A DNA stretch of 64,000 nt, from contig NZ_BNDT01000006.1 in NCBI RefSeq assembly GCF_014905395.1, positions 57,229 through 121,228 on the forward strand, written 5' to 3'. Position numbers and translations under genes: made by a program. The notes under the pieces were generated by a model, which saw only the letters and a program-made list of their open reading frames with translations, searched no databases and was not told the DNA's origin. Below are positions 8,023-15,539 of the stretch, in pieces (position 1 is the first letter of the stretch; the number at the start of each line of letters is the position of its first letter). Origin of the DNA: Lactococcus taiwanensis (GTDB lineage Bacteria; Bacillota; Bacilli; Lactobacillales; Streptococcaceae).

Positions 8023-9186
8023 CTATTCGAGTGCTTCAATAGGGGAGCCAGCTTTACGTTGTTCAACACGCTCCAGTGTCCATAAGTCATCCATTGAGCG
8101 ATCTCGCATGGTGTCTGAGGTATCTAGAGGACGAAGAGCCGCAGCAGTCCGCGCTTTAGTTGCTTCATCTCCTGGGAAGAGATGAGGAGGAAGGCTGAGT
8201 TGTTTTCCAGATTCTTCTTTGGATTCATCTATCCAAAAACCTGATGTGATCAGTGCTTCTTCATAACTATCCACTTGACCTAAACCGGATTTAGCCATTT
8301 CTAATGCCCCAATACCTGGTGTATAAGTAGCAATTTCAAACAATACACCGGGTGCGACACGGACATATTCACTTGAAAAATAGAAGCGGTCTACTAGGCC
8401 AGAGTTCGGCAAACGAAAGGCATTAATTCGTTCAATCCAATAATTTAAACTATCAGGATCAGTTGTGCCAAGGGCTAGATGATGAATGGTTCCATAACCT
8501 TGATAGGCGTAAACATCTTCTTGTGCAGCTTCTTCTAGGATTAGCGCTGCTCCATTTCCCCCTTGCGCCACTTCATAAAGAGAGAGAGAACCCTCTGTAC
8601 CAGCATAACGAAAACCAAATACCGACTCCAAGACTAATCGAAGGCCTTCAGGATTTTCTACTTTCACAAAGACTGGTCCAAGACCAGTGATGCCATGCTC
8701 TGCAGGAACGTTAGAAAGCTGCCAAGAGCGCCCCTTAGAAGGTGCCCCTGTATTAGATTGATCTGAGATCAGTTGATAGCGTTGTCCATCAAAATCTTCA
8801 AATTCAAGTGTTTGTTGACCAAACTTTTCTTGGATTTTACCATGTGAGACATGCGCCTTTGTGAAGCGTTCTTCCCAGTAGTCAAGTGAAGCGTCACTCG
8901 GTACTCGAAAAGAAGCACGCTCAATATTATTCATACCATGCTTTCCTTGAGGAATCCCTTTAAAATCAAAGAAAGTCATATCCGCCCCTTTGCCGTCTTC
9001 CTCTGTAAAATACAGATGATAAGTTTCATAATCATCTTGGTTAACCGTTAATTTGGCGAGACGGAGTCCTAAAATATTAGTGAAAAAATCATAGATTTTT
9101 TGTGCACTTGAGGTAATGGCGGTAACGTGGTGCACTCCCCCTAAAATGTAAGAATTAGGGATGGATGGATAAATTATTTCAGTCAT
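8023..9186 (-). CDS. yaiA: Ring-cleaving dioxygenase of the VOC superfamily (YaiA/MhqO-like)
   Basis: 387-residue protein with two tandem glyoxalase/dioxygenase (VOC) modules. The first begins GVHHVTAITSSAQKIYDFF near residue 17, the second near 165; GTIHHLALGT near 230 and FEIATYTPG near 285 hold candidate metal ligands. Length and layout match MhqA/MhqO-type hydroquinone dioxygenases. The L. lactis equivalent is a copper-induced hydroxyquinone dioxygenase (recalled from literature). GGAGAAAG lies before the ATG. It is the third gene of the operon. Confidence 0.85.
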   Translation of the reverse strand: MTEIIYPSIPNSYILGGVHHVTAITSSAQKIYDFFTNILGLRLAKLTVNQDDYETYHLYFTEEDGKGADMTFFDFKGIPQGKHGMNNIERASFRVPSDASLDYWEERFTKAHVSHGKIQEKFGQQTLEFEDFDGQRYQLISDQSNTGAPSKGRSWQLSNVPAEHGITGLGPVFVKVENPEGLRLVLESVFGFRYAGTEGSLSLYEVAQGGNGAALILEEAAQEDVYAYQGYGTIHHLALGTTDPDSLNYWIERINAFRLPNSGLVDRFYFSSEYVRVAPGVLFEIATYTPGIGALEMAKSGLGQVDSYEEALITSGFWIDESKEESGKQLSLPPHLFPGDEATKARTAAALRPLDTSDTMRDRSMDDLWTLERVEQRKAGSPIEALE

Positions 9187-9252
9187 GTGCTTTCTCCATT
9201 TCTGATCTATTAGCAGAAGCTGCTGATGGCTTCATCAGTTGCTTTATCATTA

Positions 9253-9891
9253 TTACTTTTTATTTGTAGCTGCTGACAAGTCTGTCAGCCACTGCTTTGC
9301 TGCCCAAACTTCTTCTTCGCTCAGCTGATGACCCAAAGTACTTTCAAATACTGTCAGACGACAGTCCGCACTTTCTAATTCTGTCTTTAGTGAATTAAAA
9401 TTATCTAAGGGGACAATTTCATCATTTTTAGCGTAAGTTAAAAAGAGGGAGCGCGATTTTTTTTCCCGTAGGGTAGGGTGTTCTTTGAGACGCATAGCAT
9501 GGAAGGCGATGCTATTATCAAAGGCAATCAAGTCGGATAAGAGCATATCAAGAAGAATATTGGCCCCGTTAGAATAACCCAAGGCAATCATTCTTGAAAG
9601 ATCGAGCTCATGTTTTTGACTAAGCTCAATAATTGTTTGAGACAACCATTGACTTTCTTTCGCCAAGGAGTTCAAGTCAAAATTACCAGGTGTAAATCCC
9701 CCAGTCCCTCTGAGTTTGAAATAGCGGCGAGGTCCATCAGGGTTTACACGACCTGCGATGGACAAAATGGGATGTCCAGGCGCTACAAGTTCTGCTAGAG
9801 GCAAAAGTTGTTGCTCATCACCGCCCGTGCTATGTAAAAGTAAAAGCGGAGCTAACTTATTGTCGCCAGGTTTAAATAAATAATCGGTCAC
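9253..9891 (-). CDS. yahD: Serine hydrolase, phospholipase/carboxylesterase family (YahD/MhqD-like)
   Basis: 212-residue alpha/beta hydrolase. The nucleophile elbow GYSNGA carries the catalytic Ser near residue 123. Asp in YAKNDEIVP (near 165) and His in TLGHQLS (near 193) complete the triad. The family includes MhqD and the copper-induced YahD of L. lactis. The start is GTG at 9891, supported by AAGGAGAG just upstream. The physiological substrate is unknown. The gap to yaiA contains two degenerate copies of the dispersed inverted repeat (9223-9238 and 9273-9288, the latter inside the 3' end). Confidence 0.85.
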   Translation of the reverse strand: MTDYLFKPGDNKLAPLLLLHSTGGDEQQLLPLAELVAPGHPILSIAGRVNPDGPRRYFKLRGTGGFTPGNFDLNSLAKESQWLSQTIIELSQKHELDLSRMIALGYSNGANILLDMLLSDLIAFDNSIAFHAMRLKEHPTLREKKSRSLFLTYAKNDEIVPLDNFNSLKTELESADCRLTVFESTLGHQLSEEEVWAAKQWLTDLSAATNKK

Positions 9892-9935
9892 TTTGCTCTC
9901 CTTCTACTGAACTTAGGATTGATTGTTAGTGTGTC

Positions 9936-10133
9936 TTACTTGCTCAGTTTGAAATACAAATCTGCAATATTTCCTTCAAAAGTTTCTGTTTTTCCCTCTA
10001 CAATGAGTTCTACAACTTTTGCCGCATCATCAATGGCTGGGATTTCGCGATTTTGCAAAGTGACAAATTCGTCAACGCTGCTAAATTCTTTTGTTCCTGT
10101 ACGTCCATCAAGGGTTTTAAATGTTACTTTCAT
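9936..10133 (-). CDS. yahC: Small DUF4649-like protein (YahC-like), first gene of the cop-box operon
   Basis: 65-residue basic/acidic protein starting MKVTFKTLDGRTGTKEF, of unknown function. A longer reading frame begins at 10196, but the consensus promoter on this strand (-10 at 10168-10173) lies inside that extension. The mRNA would start near 10161, so the ATG at 10133 is the real start. It leads the operon containing yahD, yaiA and yaiB. I recall yahC as the first gene of the corresponding L. lactis operon; the equivalence is inferred from order. Confidence 0.7.
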   Translation of the reverse strand: MKVTFKTLDGRTGTKEFSSVDEFVTLQNREIPAIDDAAKVVELIVEGKTETFEGNIADLYFKLSK

Positions 10134-10160
10134 TTTTTCTACCAACTTTCTGTTCTTTAT

Positions 10161-10196
10161 GTTTACAATTGTAAACGAAAAGAGTTTTCTTGTCAA
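10161..10196 (-). promoter_or_regulatory. Promoter with overlapping cop box of the yahC operon
   Basis: Minus-strand -35 TTGACA (10191-10196), 17-bp spacer, -10 TACAAT (10168-10173). The -10 is embedded in the perfect 16-bp palindrome GTTTACAATTGTAAAC (10161-10176). Its core TACAATTGTA fits the CopR/CopY operator TACANNTGTA. A repressor bound here would block the -10, consistent with copper induction. Confidence 0.8.
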
Positions 10197-10217
10197 GAAT
10201 TAAGATTGAATTCAATC

Positions 10218-10246
10218 AAAAAAAGTCGAGCGCGTCGACTTTTTTA
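10218..10246. terminator. Terminator of the usp gene
   Basis: AAAAAAAGTCGA / TCGACTTTTTTA hairpin around GCGCG, with T/A runs on both sides, so usable in both directions. It lies directly downstream of the minus-strand usp stop codon. Confidence 0.8.
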
Positions 10247-10256
10247 TTTTTTGAAG

Positions 10257-10724
10257 TTATTTGATAATCATCACACTGCATGGGGAGTGTTTAACTACTG
10301 ATACAGCCGTAGAACCAAGCAACATCCGGTCAAGAGCACCTTTTCCTGATGAGCCCATAACAATTAAGTCAATCTCATGCTCTTTGGCAAAATCAACGAT
10401 TTCTTTTTTCGCTGAACCATCTACTCGAACTTCTTCGTATTTTGCTTCATTACCAATCAAGGCAGTTGCCCGATCTAGAATATCGTTTGCTTCTTCATCA
10501 AGGTCTTCTTCCACAATTGGTACAGCGGGCACCACGGGCACAGCAGGTGCAGAAACTGCAGGCATCGGTGCTGCTGCTGCATAGAGATTCATTTTATCAG
10601 TAGCAAACAGAATAAACAGTTGAGCATCGCTCAGTTTGGAAATGACGACAGCTTCCTTTACAGCCGCTTCAGCTTGTTCGGAACCATCAACGGCAACTAG
10701 GATTTTTTTGTAATTTTTCATCAT
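10257..10724 (-). CDS. Universal stress protein, UspA family
   Basis: 155-residue single-domain UspA protein. Residues KKILVAVDGSEQAEAAVKEA form the N-terminal strand-helix, and the ATP-binding motif appears as MGSSGKGALDRMLLGSTAVSVV near the C-terminus. An Ala/Pro/Val-rich insertion (about residues 55-75) is unusual for the family. The ATG at 10724 is chosen because a strong AAGGAGGAGG site overlaps the upstream in-frame codons. Its promoter is TTGGAC-18-TAAAAT (10747-10776, minus). Confidence 0.88.
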   Translation of the reverse strand: MMKNYKKILVAVDGSEQAEAAVKEAVVISKLSDAQLFILFATDKMNLYAAAAPMPAVSAPAVPVVPAVPIVEEDLDEEANDILDRATALIGNEAKYEEVRVDGSAKKEIVDFAKEHEIDLIVMGSSGKGALDRMLLGSTAVSVVKHSPCSVMIIK

Positions 10725-10746
10725 TGTAAGCGCCCTCCTCCTTAAC

Positions 10747-10776
10747 ATTTTACGTTATTTTTAGTAAGAAGTCCAA
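10747..10776 (-). promoter_or_regulatory. Promoter of the usp gene
   Basis: TTGGAC (10771-10776), 18-bp spacer, TAAAAT (10747-10752) on the minus strand, about 20 bases before the start codon. Confidence 0.6.
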
Positions 10777-10919
10777 ATAAACGGCGCATAATCTATTAAA
10801 TAGAATACAAAGAATTAGGAAACTCATATTTCTGTTGGACTTTTAGTACCATTTTCTGCCCTTACGATTTAAAGAAAATATTTTTCTTTTTATTTAAGTT
10901 TCATTTCAGCTATATAACA

Positions 10920-11000
10920 TATAATATTTTTCATACTCCTAAATAAACTTTTTCATAAATTACTCCTAAAACTTCCGTCTACTCCACGGAAGTTTTTTTT
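10920..11000 (+). ncRNA. Candidate small RNA ending in an orphan terminator
   Basis: A clean plus-strand terminator (AAAACTTCCGT 10968-10978 / ACGGAAGTTTT 10986-10996 plus T8) has no plus-strand gene upstream. A TATAAT at 10920-10925 could start a transcript of about 70 nt. That transcript holds three ACUCC motifs: two in single-stranded A/U-rich sequence near 10934 and 10962, and one in the terminator loop. These could pair with Shine-Dalgarno sequences. The -35 is weak and the RNA is unproven. Confidence 0.35.
10968..11000 (+). terminator. Orphan intrinsic terminator
   Basis: 11-bp stem with a 7-base loop and eight T residues. No coding gene on this strand precedes it for more than 700 bases. 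Confidence 0.85.
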
Positions 11001-11018
11001 CAATTTAGAGGTTTGAAA

Positions 11019-11027
11019 TGGTATAAT
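11019..11027 (+). promoter_or_regulatory. Extended -10 promoter of the YdeI-like gene
   Basis: TGG-TATAAT at 11019-11027. The transcript would start near 11034, excluding the in-frame ATG at 11013 as a start. Confidence 0.6.
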
Positions 11028-11051
11028 TATTTTAAAAATGGGAGGTTCCCA

Positions 11052-11726
11052 ATGGTTAAAACACTGGTTGAAAAATTAAAACTCAACTCATTTGAGAGTA
11101 AACTCCTGCTCCACCGTCCTGATTCAAGCTATTTAGCTGATTTAGAGCACTTTGATCTTACTGACAGCTCGGTCAGCAAAGGAAACTATCATTTGGTTAT
11201 TGACTTTGTTGAGAATGCGCAAAAGCTAAAAGAAAGTTTCAGAAGTTTGCATGATAAGATTAGACCAGAAGGCCTCTATGTCGTCGCTTATCCTAAAAAA
11301 GGAAACAAAAAATTTGAAACTTTTATTCACCGAGACCAGCTTTTTGACCTCCTCCATGCCAACCGGGATACTGGGAAAATAGAGGGGACTTCCTTCAAGT
11401 TTAATCGCATGGTGGCGCTCGATGAGAGCTATACTGTCATTGCTCTCAAGAATATAGCCCAGCAAAAAACCAGAAAAATGCCTACGCCAAGTCAACGTAT
11501 CGCCGATTACCAACACCGAGTGCCTGAGCTTTCAAAACTATTGACAGCTCGGTCAGCTGAATTGGCCTTCTTTGAAAGTCTATCACCCGGTTATCAACGA
11601 GACTGGGCACGATATATCTACTCAGCGAAACAGCAGAAGACTCGAGACAGGCGCCTTAGTGACTTTCTAGCTGCTATGCACGCGCGTATTAAGACGGCAG
11701 CGCTCTATAAAACTACCTTAAAATAA
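11052..11726 (+). CDS. YdeI/OmpD-associated-domain protein with an extra N-terminal domain
   Basis: 224-residue soluble protein. The C-terminal part, with the signature SPGYQRDWARYIYSAKQQ then TRDRRLSDFL, fits the YdeI/OmpD-associated (OmdA) family of unknown biochemical function. The N-terminal 130 residues look like a separate alpha/beta domain (YHLVIDFVENAQ, GLYVVAYPKKG) resembling DUF3052-type proteins. The ATG at 11052 has GGAGGT six bases upstream. Two copies of the CTGACAGCTCGGTCAG repeat lie inside the frame (11161-11176 and, with one change, 11541-11556). They encode LTDSSVS and LTARSAE. Confidence 0.7.
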   Translation: MVKTLVEKLKLNSFESKLLLHRPDSSYLADLEHFDLTDSSVSKGNYHLVIDFVENAQKLKESFRSLHDKIRPEGLYVVAYPKKGNKKFETFIHRDQLFDLLHANRDTGKIEGTSFKFNRMVALDESYTVIALKNIAQQKTRKMPTPSQRIADYQHRVPELSKLLTARSAELAFFESLSPGYQRDWARYIYSAKQQKTRDRRLSDFLAAMHARIKTAALYKTTLK

Positions 11727-11753
11727 AAACGTTCACGGAAAGGACAACATACA

Positions 11754-12593
11754 ATGAATGAAAAAGTCGTAGCAATTACAGGAGCATCAAACGGAATGGG
11801 GCTAGAAGCCGCCAAACTTTTTGCAAATAAAGGTTGGAAAGTCTTTGCAGGAGCGCGTCGGGTGGAAAAAATACCACGTGATGCCGATCGAATTGTGGCG
11901 CTCCATCTTGATGTTACAAATACAGACTCCAATCATGCTTTTGTGACGCACATTTTAAAAGAGGCTGGACACATTGATGTTCTAATCAACAATGCTGGTT
12001 ATGGCGAATATGGTCCTGCTGAAGAAATCTCAATGACGAAGATACGCAATCAATTTGAAACTAATTTTTTTGGTGCAGTTGAATTAACGCAACTGGTCTT
12101 GCCAACAATGCGGGCTCAAAATTACGGGCGGATCGTGAATATTTCTTCTATAGGGGGTGATGTCTACATGCCCCTTGGAGCCTACTACCATGCAACAAAA
12201 GCAGCACTTCAACAATGGAGTGATGTCTTAGACCTTGAGGTTGCCCAGTTTGGTATTCGTTCGGTTTGTGTGCAACCCGGGGGGACTCAATCCAGCTGGG
12301 GAACGATTGCTCTTAAAAATTCACACAGTAACATGAGGGAAAATTCAGCTTACCAACCTTTGGTTGACACTGTTTCAGCGGGGCTTGATCGTTTTATGCA
12401 GCGGAGTGTGAAGGCTTCGGATTTAGCGGAGGTCTTCTATAAAGCAGCAACTGAACTTAAGCCAAGTTTACGTTATTTACACGCTTTCGGCGATAAATTT
12501 ATGGTTAATGTGGCACGTAGACATCCCAAAATTTTCCGCAAAGCAATGATTATAGCCATGCGTTACTTTGAAAAACAAAATACTTCAAAATAA
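11754..12593 (+). CDS. Short-chain dehydrogenase/reductase
   Basis: 279-residue classical SDR oxidoreductase. The NAD(P)-binding motif TGASNGMG is at 9-16, with an NNAG motif at 79-82 and a catalytic serine near 131. The YxxxK pair is Tyr145 and Lys149 (YHATK). ARR at 34-36 after the second strand suggests NADP preference. It is 27 bases downstream of the YdeI-like gene and probably co-transcribed. Substrate is unknown. Confidence 0.88.
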   Translation: MNEKVVAITGASNGMGLEAAKLFANKGWKVFAGARRVEKIPRDADRIVALHLDVTNTDSNHAFVTHILKEAGHIDVLINNAGYGEYGPAEEISMTKIRNQFETNFFGAVELTQLVLPTMRAQNYGRIVNISSIGGDVYMPLGAYYHATKAALQQWSDVLDLEVAQFGIRSVCVQPGGTQSSWGTIALKNSHSNMRENSAYQPLVDTVSAGLDRFMQRSVKASDLAEVFYKAATELKPSLRYLHAFGDKFMVNVARRHPKIFRKAMIIAMRYFEKQNTSK

Positions 12594-12624
12594 AAAATGA
12601 GCGATTGGTTGTCGCTCATTTTTT
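12592..12624 (+). terminator. Terminator after the SDR gene
   Basis: AAAAAATGAGCGA / TCGCTCATTTTTT hairpin with a 7-base loop. Confidence 0.9.
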
Positions 12625-12641
12625 ATTTAGGAGTAAACTTT

Positions 12642-12674
12642 ATGAAAAATTTAATTGGAATAAATATATTATAA
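12642..12674 (+). CDS. Possible 10-residue peptide ORF in a 350-base intergenic region
   Basis: ATG with a good AGGAGT site eight bases upstream encodes MKNLIGINIL then stop. The stretch TTTAGGAGTAA..TTTATGAAAAA resembles the reverse complement of sequence at 10940-10970. No promoter is evident after the terminator at 12592-12624. The rest of 12675-12830 holds no feature I can name. It could be chance. Confidence 0.15.
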   Translation: MKNLIGINIL

Positions 12675-12839
12675 GCAGCTTCGCTTAAGTTTTACTAAAA
12701 TAGCACTAAAGCGAAACTGAACTTGCGCCTTCCCCTCATACAACCTTACTTAACAATTATTGAGAACCATGTCTAGCAAGCGCTGTTTATCTTGAGGGAT
12801 TTTTTCTAGAAAAGTGAGCTTTATAAAGTGTCTTTTTTA

Positions 12840-12848
12840 TGATAGAAT
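12840..12848 (+). promoter_or_regulatory. Extended -10 promoter of the ABC-F gene
   Basis: TGA-TAGAAT (12840-12848). The leader of about 90 nt contains a small hairpin AAAGTAGT-caa-ACTACTTT (12877-12895) without a T-run. Confidence 0.5.
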
Positions 12849-12944
12849 AGGGGCAGAATGCTTATTTTTGAGCACAAAAGTAGTCAAACTACTTTATCGA
12901 AAAATATTTGAGAAAATTTCTCATCAATAAAAAAAGGAAAATAC

Positions 12945-14585
12945 ATGCTTACAGTATCTGATATTTCATTACAATTCTCTGACCGCAAGCTTTTTGACGA
13001 AGTAAACATCAAGTTTACACCGGGAAACTGTTACGGTTTAATCGGTGCCAATGGTGCTGGTAAATCAACTTTCTTGAAAATCTTGGACGGTGAAATTCAA
13101 CCAACAACAGGTCACATCTCAATGGGGCCAAACGAACGCATGTCTGTTCTTCGTCAAAATCATTACGATTACGAAGACCAAACACCACTTGATGTCGTGA
13201 TGATGGGGAATGAAAAACTTTTCGCCATTAATCAAGAAAAAAATGCCATTTACATGAACCCTGATGCGACAGATGATGACTTCATGAAAGCTGCCGAACT
13301 TGAGGCAGAATTTGGCGAAATGGGTGGTTATGAAGCCGAAGCCGATGCTGCTCGTCTTTTGCAAAACCTCGGCATTAAAACTGAACAACATACAGATTTA
13401 ATGGCCAATTTGACTTCTGGCGAACACGTTAAAGTCCTTCTTGCTAAAGCCCTCTTTGGTAAACCTGATGTTCTTCTTCTTGACGAACCAACCAATGGGC
13501 TGGATATTCAAGCGATTGCTTGGCTGGAAGAGTTTTTGATTAATTTTGAAAATACGGTTATCGTTGTTTCCCATGACCGTCACTTCTTGAACAACGTTTG
13601 TACTTATATGGCTGACCTTGACTATGGTAAAATCAAACTTTACCCAGGGAACTATGATTTCTGGAAAGAATCTTCTGAACTTGCTCTGCGCTTGCAAGGG
13701 GATGCTAATCGTAAAGCCGAAGAAAAAATTGCTGAGTTGAAAGACTTTATCGCGCGTTTCTCTGCGAATGCGTCTAAATCAAAACAAGCAACTTCACGTA
13801 AGAAAATGCTTGATAAAATTGAAGTTGAAGAATTCGTTCCTTCATCACGCAAATATCCTTTTGTTGGTTTTGAACAAGAACGCGAAATTGGTAATGATTT
13901 ACTTCGTGTAGAAAATCTTTCGATTGCCATCGATGGCGAAATGATTTTAGAAAACATTTCCTTTATCTTGAACCCAGGCGATAAGACCGTCTTCATCGGG
14001 CAAAATGATATTCAACAAACGACCCTGATTCGTGCACTTATGGATGATACTGAAGACAATTGGACGGTGACTGGCGAGATTAAATGGGGCGTGACGACTT
14101 CTCGTTCATACTTACCAAAAGATAACAGCAAAGACTTTGATACTACGGATTCTATCTTGGATTGGCTTCGCCAGTTTGTCTTGACGAAAGAGGAAGATGA
14201 TAATACTTATCTTCGCGGTTTCCTCGGACGTATGCTCTTCAAAGGGGAAGAATCTCTGAAATCAGTGAATGTTCTTTCAGGGGGAGAAAAAGTGCGCGTG
14301 ATGCTTTCTAAAATGATGCTTCAACGTGCTAATGTGCTGGTGTTGGATGATCCAACCAATCACTTGGATTTGGAATCTATTTCTGCACTTAATGATGGTT
14401 TGAAAGCTTTCAAAGGCTCTATTCTCTTTGCTTCTCATGACCGTGAATTTATCAATACTATTGCTAATCACATTGTTGTTCTTGGCAAATCTGGGGTCAT
14501 TGACCGTATTGGTGAAACCTATGATGATTTCTTAGAAAATACTGAAGTACAAGAAAAAGTCAAAGCACTTTGGGAAAATAATTAA
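12945..14585 (+). CDS. ABC-F family ATPase, YbiT/YkpA-like
   Basis: 546-residue soluble protein with two ABC ATPase domains and no membrane segments, as in ribosome-acting ABC-F factors. Domain 1 has an intact Walker A (GANGAGKS, 34-41) but the signature reads LTSGE. Domain 2 has a normal LSGGE signature, yet its P-loop reads GQNDIQQTT at 352-360: the canonical glycine-lysine is Gln357-Gln358. The Arg/Lys-rich linker (about 240-290) with NASKSKQATSR matches YbiT. Codon usage is like highly expressed genes. The precise role (translation factor or ribosome protection) is not visible. Confidence 0.88.
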   Translation: MLTVSDISLQFSDRKLFDEVNIKFTPGNCYGLIGANGAGKSTFLKILDGEIQPTTGHISMGPNERMSVLRQNHYDYEDQTPLDVVMMGNEKLFAINQEKNAIYMNPDATDDDFMKAAELEAEFGEMGGYEAEADAARLLQNLGIKTEQHTDLMANLTSGEHVKVLLAKALFGKPDVLLLDEPTNGLDIQAIAWLEEFLINFENTVIVVSHDRHFLNNVCTYMADLDYGKIKLYPGNYDFWKESSELALRLQGDANRKAEEKIAELKDFIARFSANASKSKQATSRKKMLDKIEVEEFVPSSRKYPFVGFEQEREIGNDLLRVENLSIAIDGEMILENISFILNPGDKTVFIGQNDIQQTTLIRALMDDTEDNWTVTGEIKWGVTTSRSYLPKDNSKDFDTTDSILDWLRQFVLTKEEDDNTYLRGFLGRMLFKGEESLKSVNVLSGGEKVRVMLSKMMLQRANVLVLDDPTNHLDLESISALNDGLKAFKGSILFASHDREFINTIANHIVVLGKSGVIDRIGETYDDFLENTEVQEKVKALWENN

Positions 14586-14594
14586 AATTTATAG

Positions 14595-14626
14595 TTCTGT
14601 CAGTAATTTTTACTGACAGAATTCCT
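14595..14626 (+). terminator. Terminator after the ABC-F gene, built from CTGTCAG arms
   Basis: TTCTGTCAGTAA (14595-14606) pairs perfectly with TTACTGACAGAA (14610-14621). Here the half-sites of the dispersed repeat occur in the opposite order, forming a 12-bp stem. The palindrome ACTGATAGCGCTATCAGT follows at 14635-14652. Confidence 0.65.
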
Positions 14627-14686
14627 TTTCATTCACTGATAGCGCTATCAGTAATAGTTTGCAAGGATAGAAAGCGTATATTTCAC

Positions 14687-15208
14687 ATGGAGCAATTCGA
14701 TATCTATAATTCTCGAAAACTTAAGAACGGAGAGTTGGGTGTCCGGGGAACCCCTCTAAAAAATGGACAATATCGTTATGTTGTTCGTGTAATCATTTTT
14801 AATCTAAAAGGCGATAAGGTCTTGATACAACAACGCCAAGCATCTAAGTCGAGTTGGCCTAATTTTTGGGATTTTACCGCTGCGGGTGGACTTTTAGCTG
14901 GTGAAAGCTTGGCTGAGGGAGCAGGACGTGAGCTTTTTGAAGAAACTGGGATTGTTTATGATTTTTCTGAAACTCCTAGTCGAATGACTGTTCGTTTTTA
15001 CGAAGGTTGGTCTGAAATTTTTTTAATTCAACGTGATATTGAGATTAATAACTTAAAACTTCAAAACTCCGAAGTACAGGCTGCCAAATGGGTAAGTGAA
15101 CCCGAGCTTCTAAAACTTATTAATACTGGCAAATTTATTCCTTTCCACTACGCAAAAAATATTTTTGATTATTTACGTTTTAGTGGCGAAACGAATTTTG
15201 GAGGTTGA
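14687..15208 (+). CDS. Nudix hydrolase
   Basis: 173-residue Nudix-fold hydrolase. The Nudix box is GGLLAGESLAEGAGRE followed by LFEETG, near residues 65-88. The N-terminal arrangement is like the IDI-type/YfcD Nudix proteins, which hydrolyse nucleoside diphosphates or related compounds. Substrate is unknown. It ends just before the truncated HAD gene, whose GGAGGT site lies inside this gene's 3' end, so the two share a transcript. Confidence 0.85.
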   Translation: MEQFDIYNSRKLKNGELGVRGTPLKNGQYRYVVRVIIFNLKGDKVLIQQRQASKSSWPNFWDFTAAGGLLAGESLAEGAGRELFEETGIVYDFSETPSRMTVRFYEGWSEIFLIQRDIEINNLKLQNSEVQAAKWVSEPELLKLINTGKFIPFHYAKNIFDYLRFSGETNFGG

Positions 15209-15211
15209 ATA

Positions 15212-15517
15212 GTGATTAAAAATATCATTTTTGATTTGGGTGGGGTGATATTAGACACAGATGTAAAAAAATCTATTGCTGCTTTTGCTTTGCTTGACAT
15301 TAACTTTCCAAAAGTTGCTACTCCTGAATTTTGGAAAAATCTTAATGCGATTGGTCCATATTCTTTAGACGAGTTTTCTAAAATGATTTGTACGTCAACA
15401 CTAAAACTCGTTACAAATCAGCAAATAGAGACCGCTTGGATTGCTTTGCTGGGAGATTTCAACGCTCGGCGCATGACCTTTTTAGAAAGTATAAATCTAT
15501 TCACTATAAATCCTTGA
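15212..15517 (+). pseudogene. HAD-superfamily hydrolase, 3'-truncated remnant
   Basis: 101 codons from a GTG with a good GGAGGT site. The N-terminal motif I, FDLGGVILDTD, and the alpha-helical cap start are intact. The frame then ends (ESINLFTINP, stop) where family members continue for about another 100 residues with motifs II and III. Only 22 bases separate the stop from the next HAD gene, so the missing part is deleted, not out of frame. It is probably non-functional. Confidence 0.7.
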
Positions 15518-15539
15518 AAGAAGGAGAATTTAATTCCTT

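Noticed and set aside
10053..10301. 82-codon plus-strand ORF and similar frames opposite yahC and usp
   Set aside because: Shadows of minus-strand genes crossing a terminator; no start signals.
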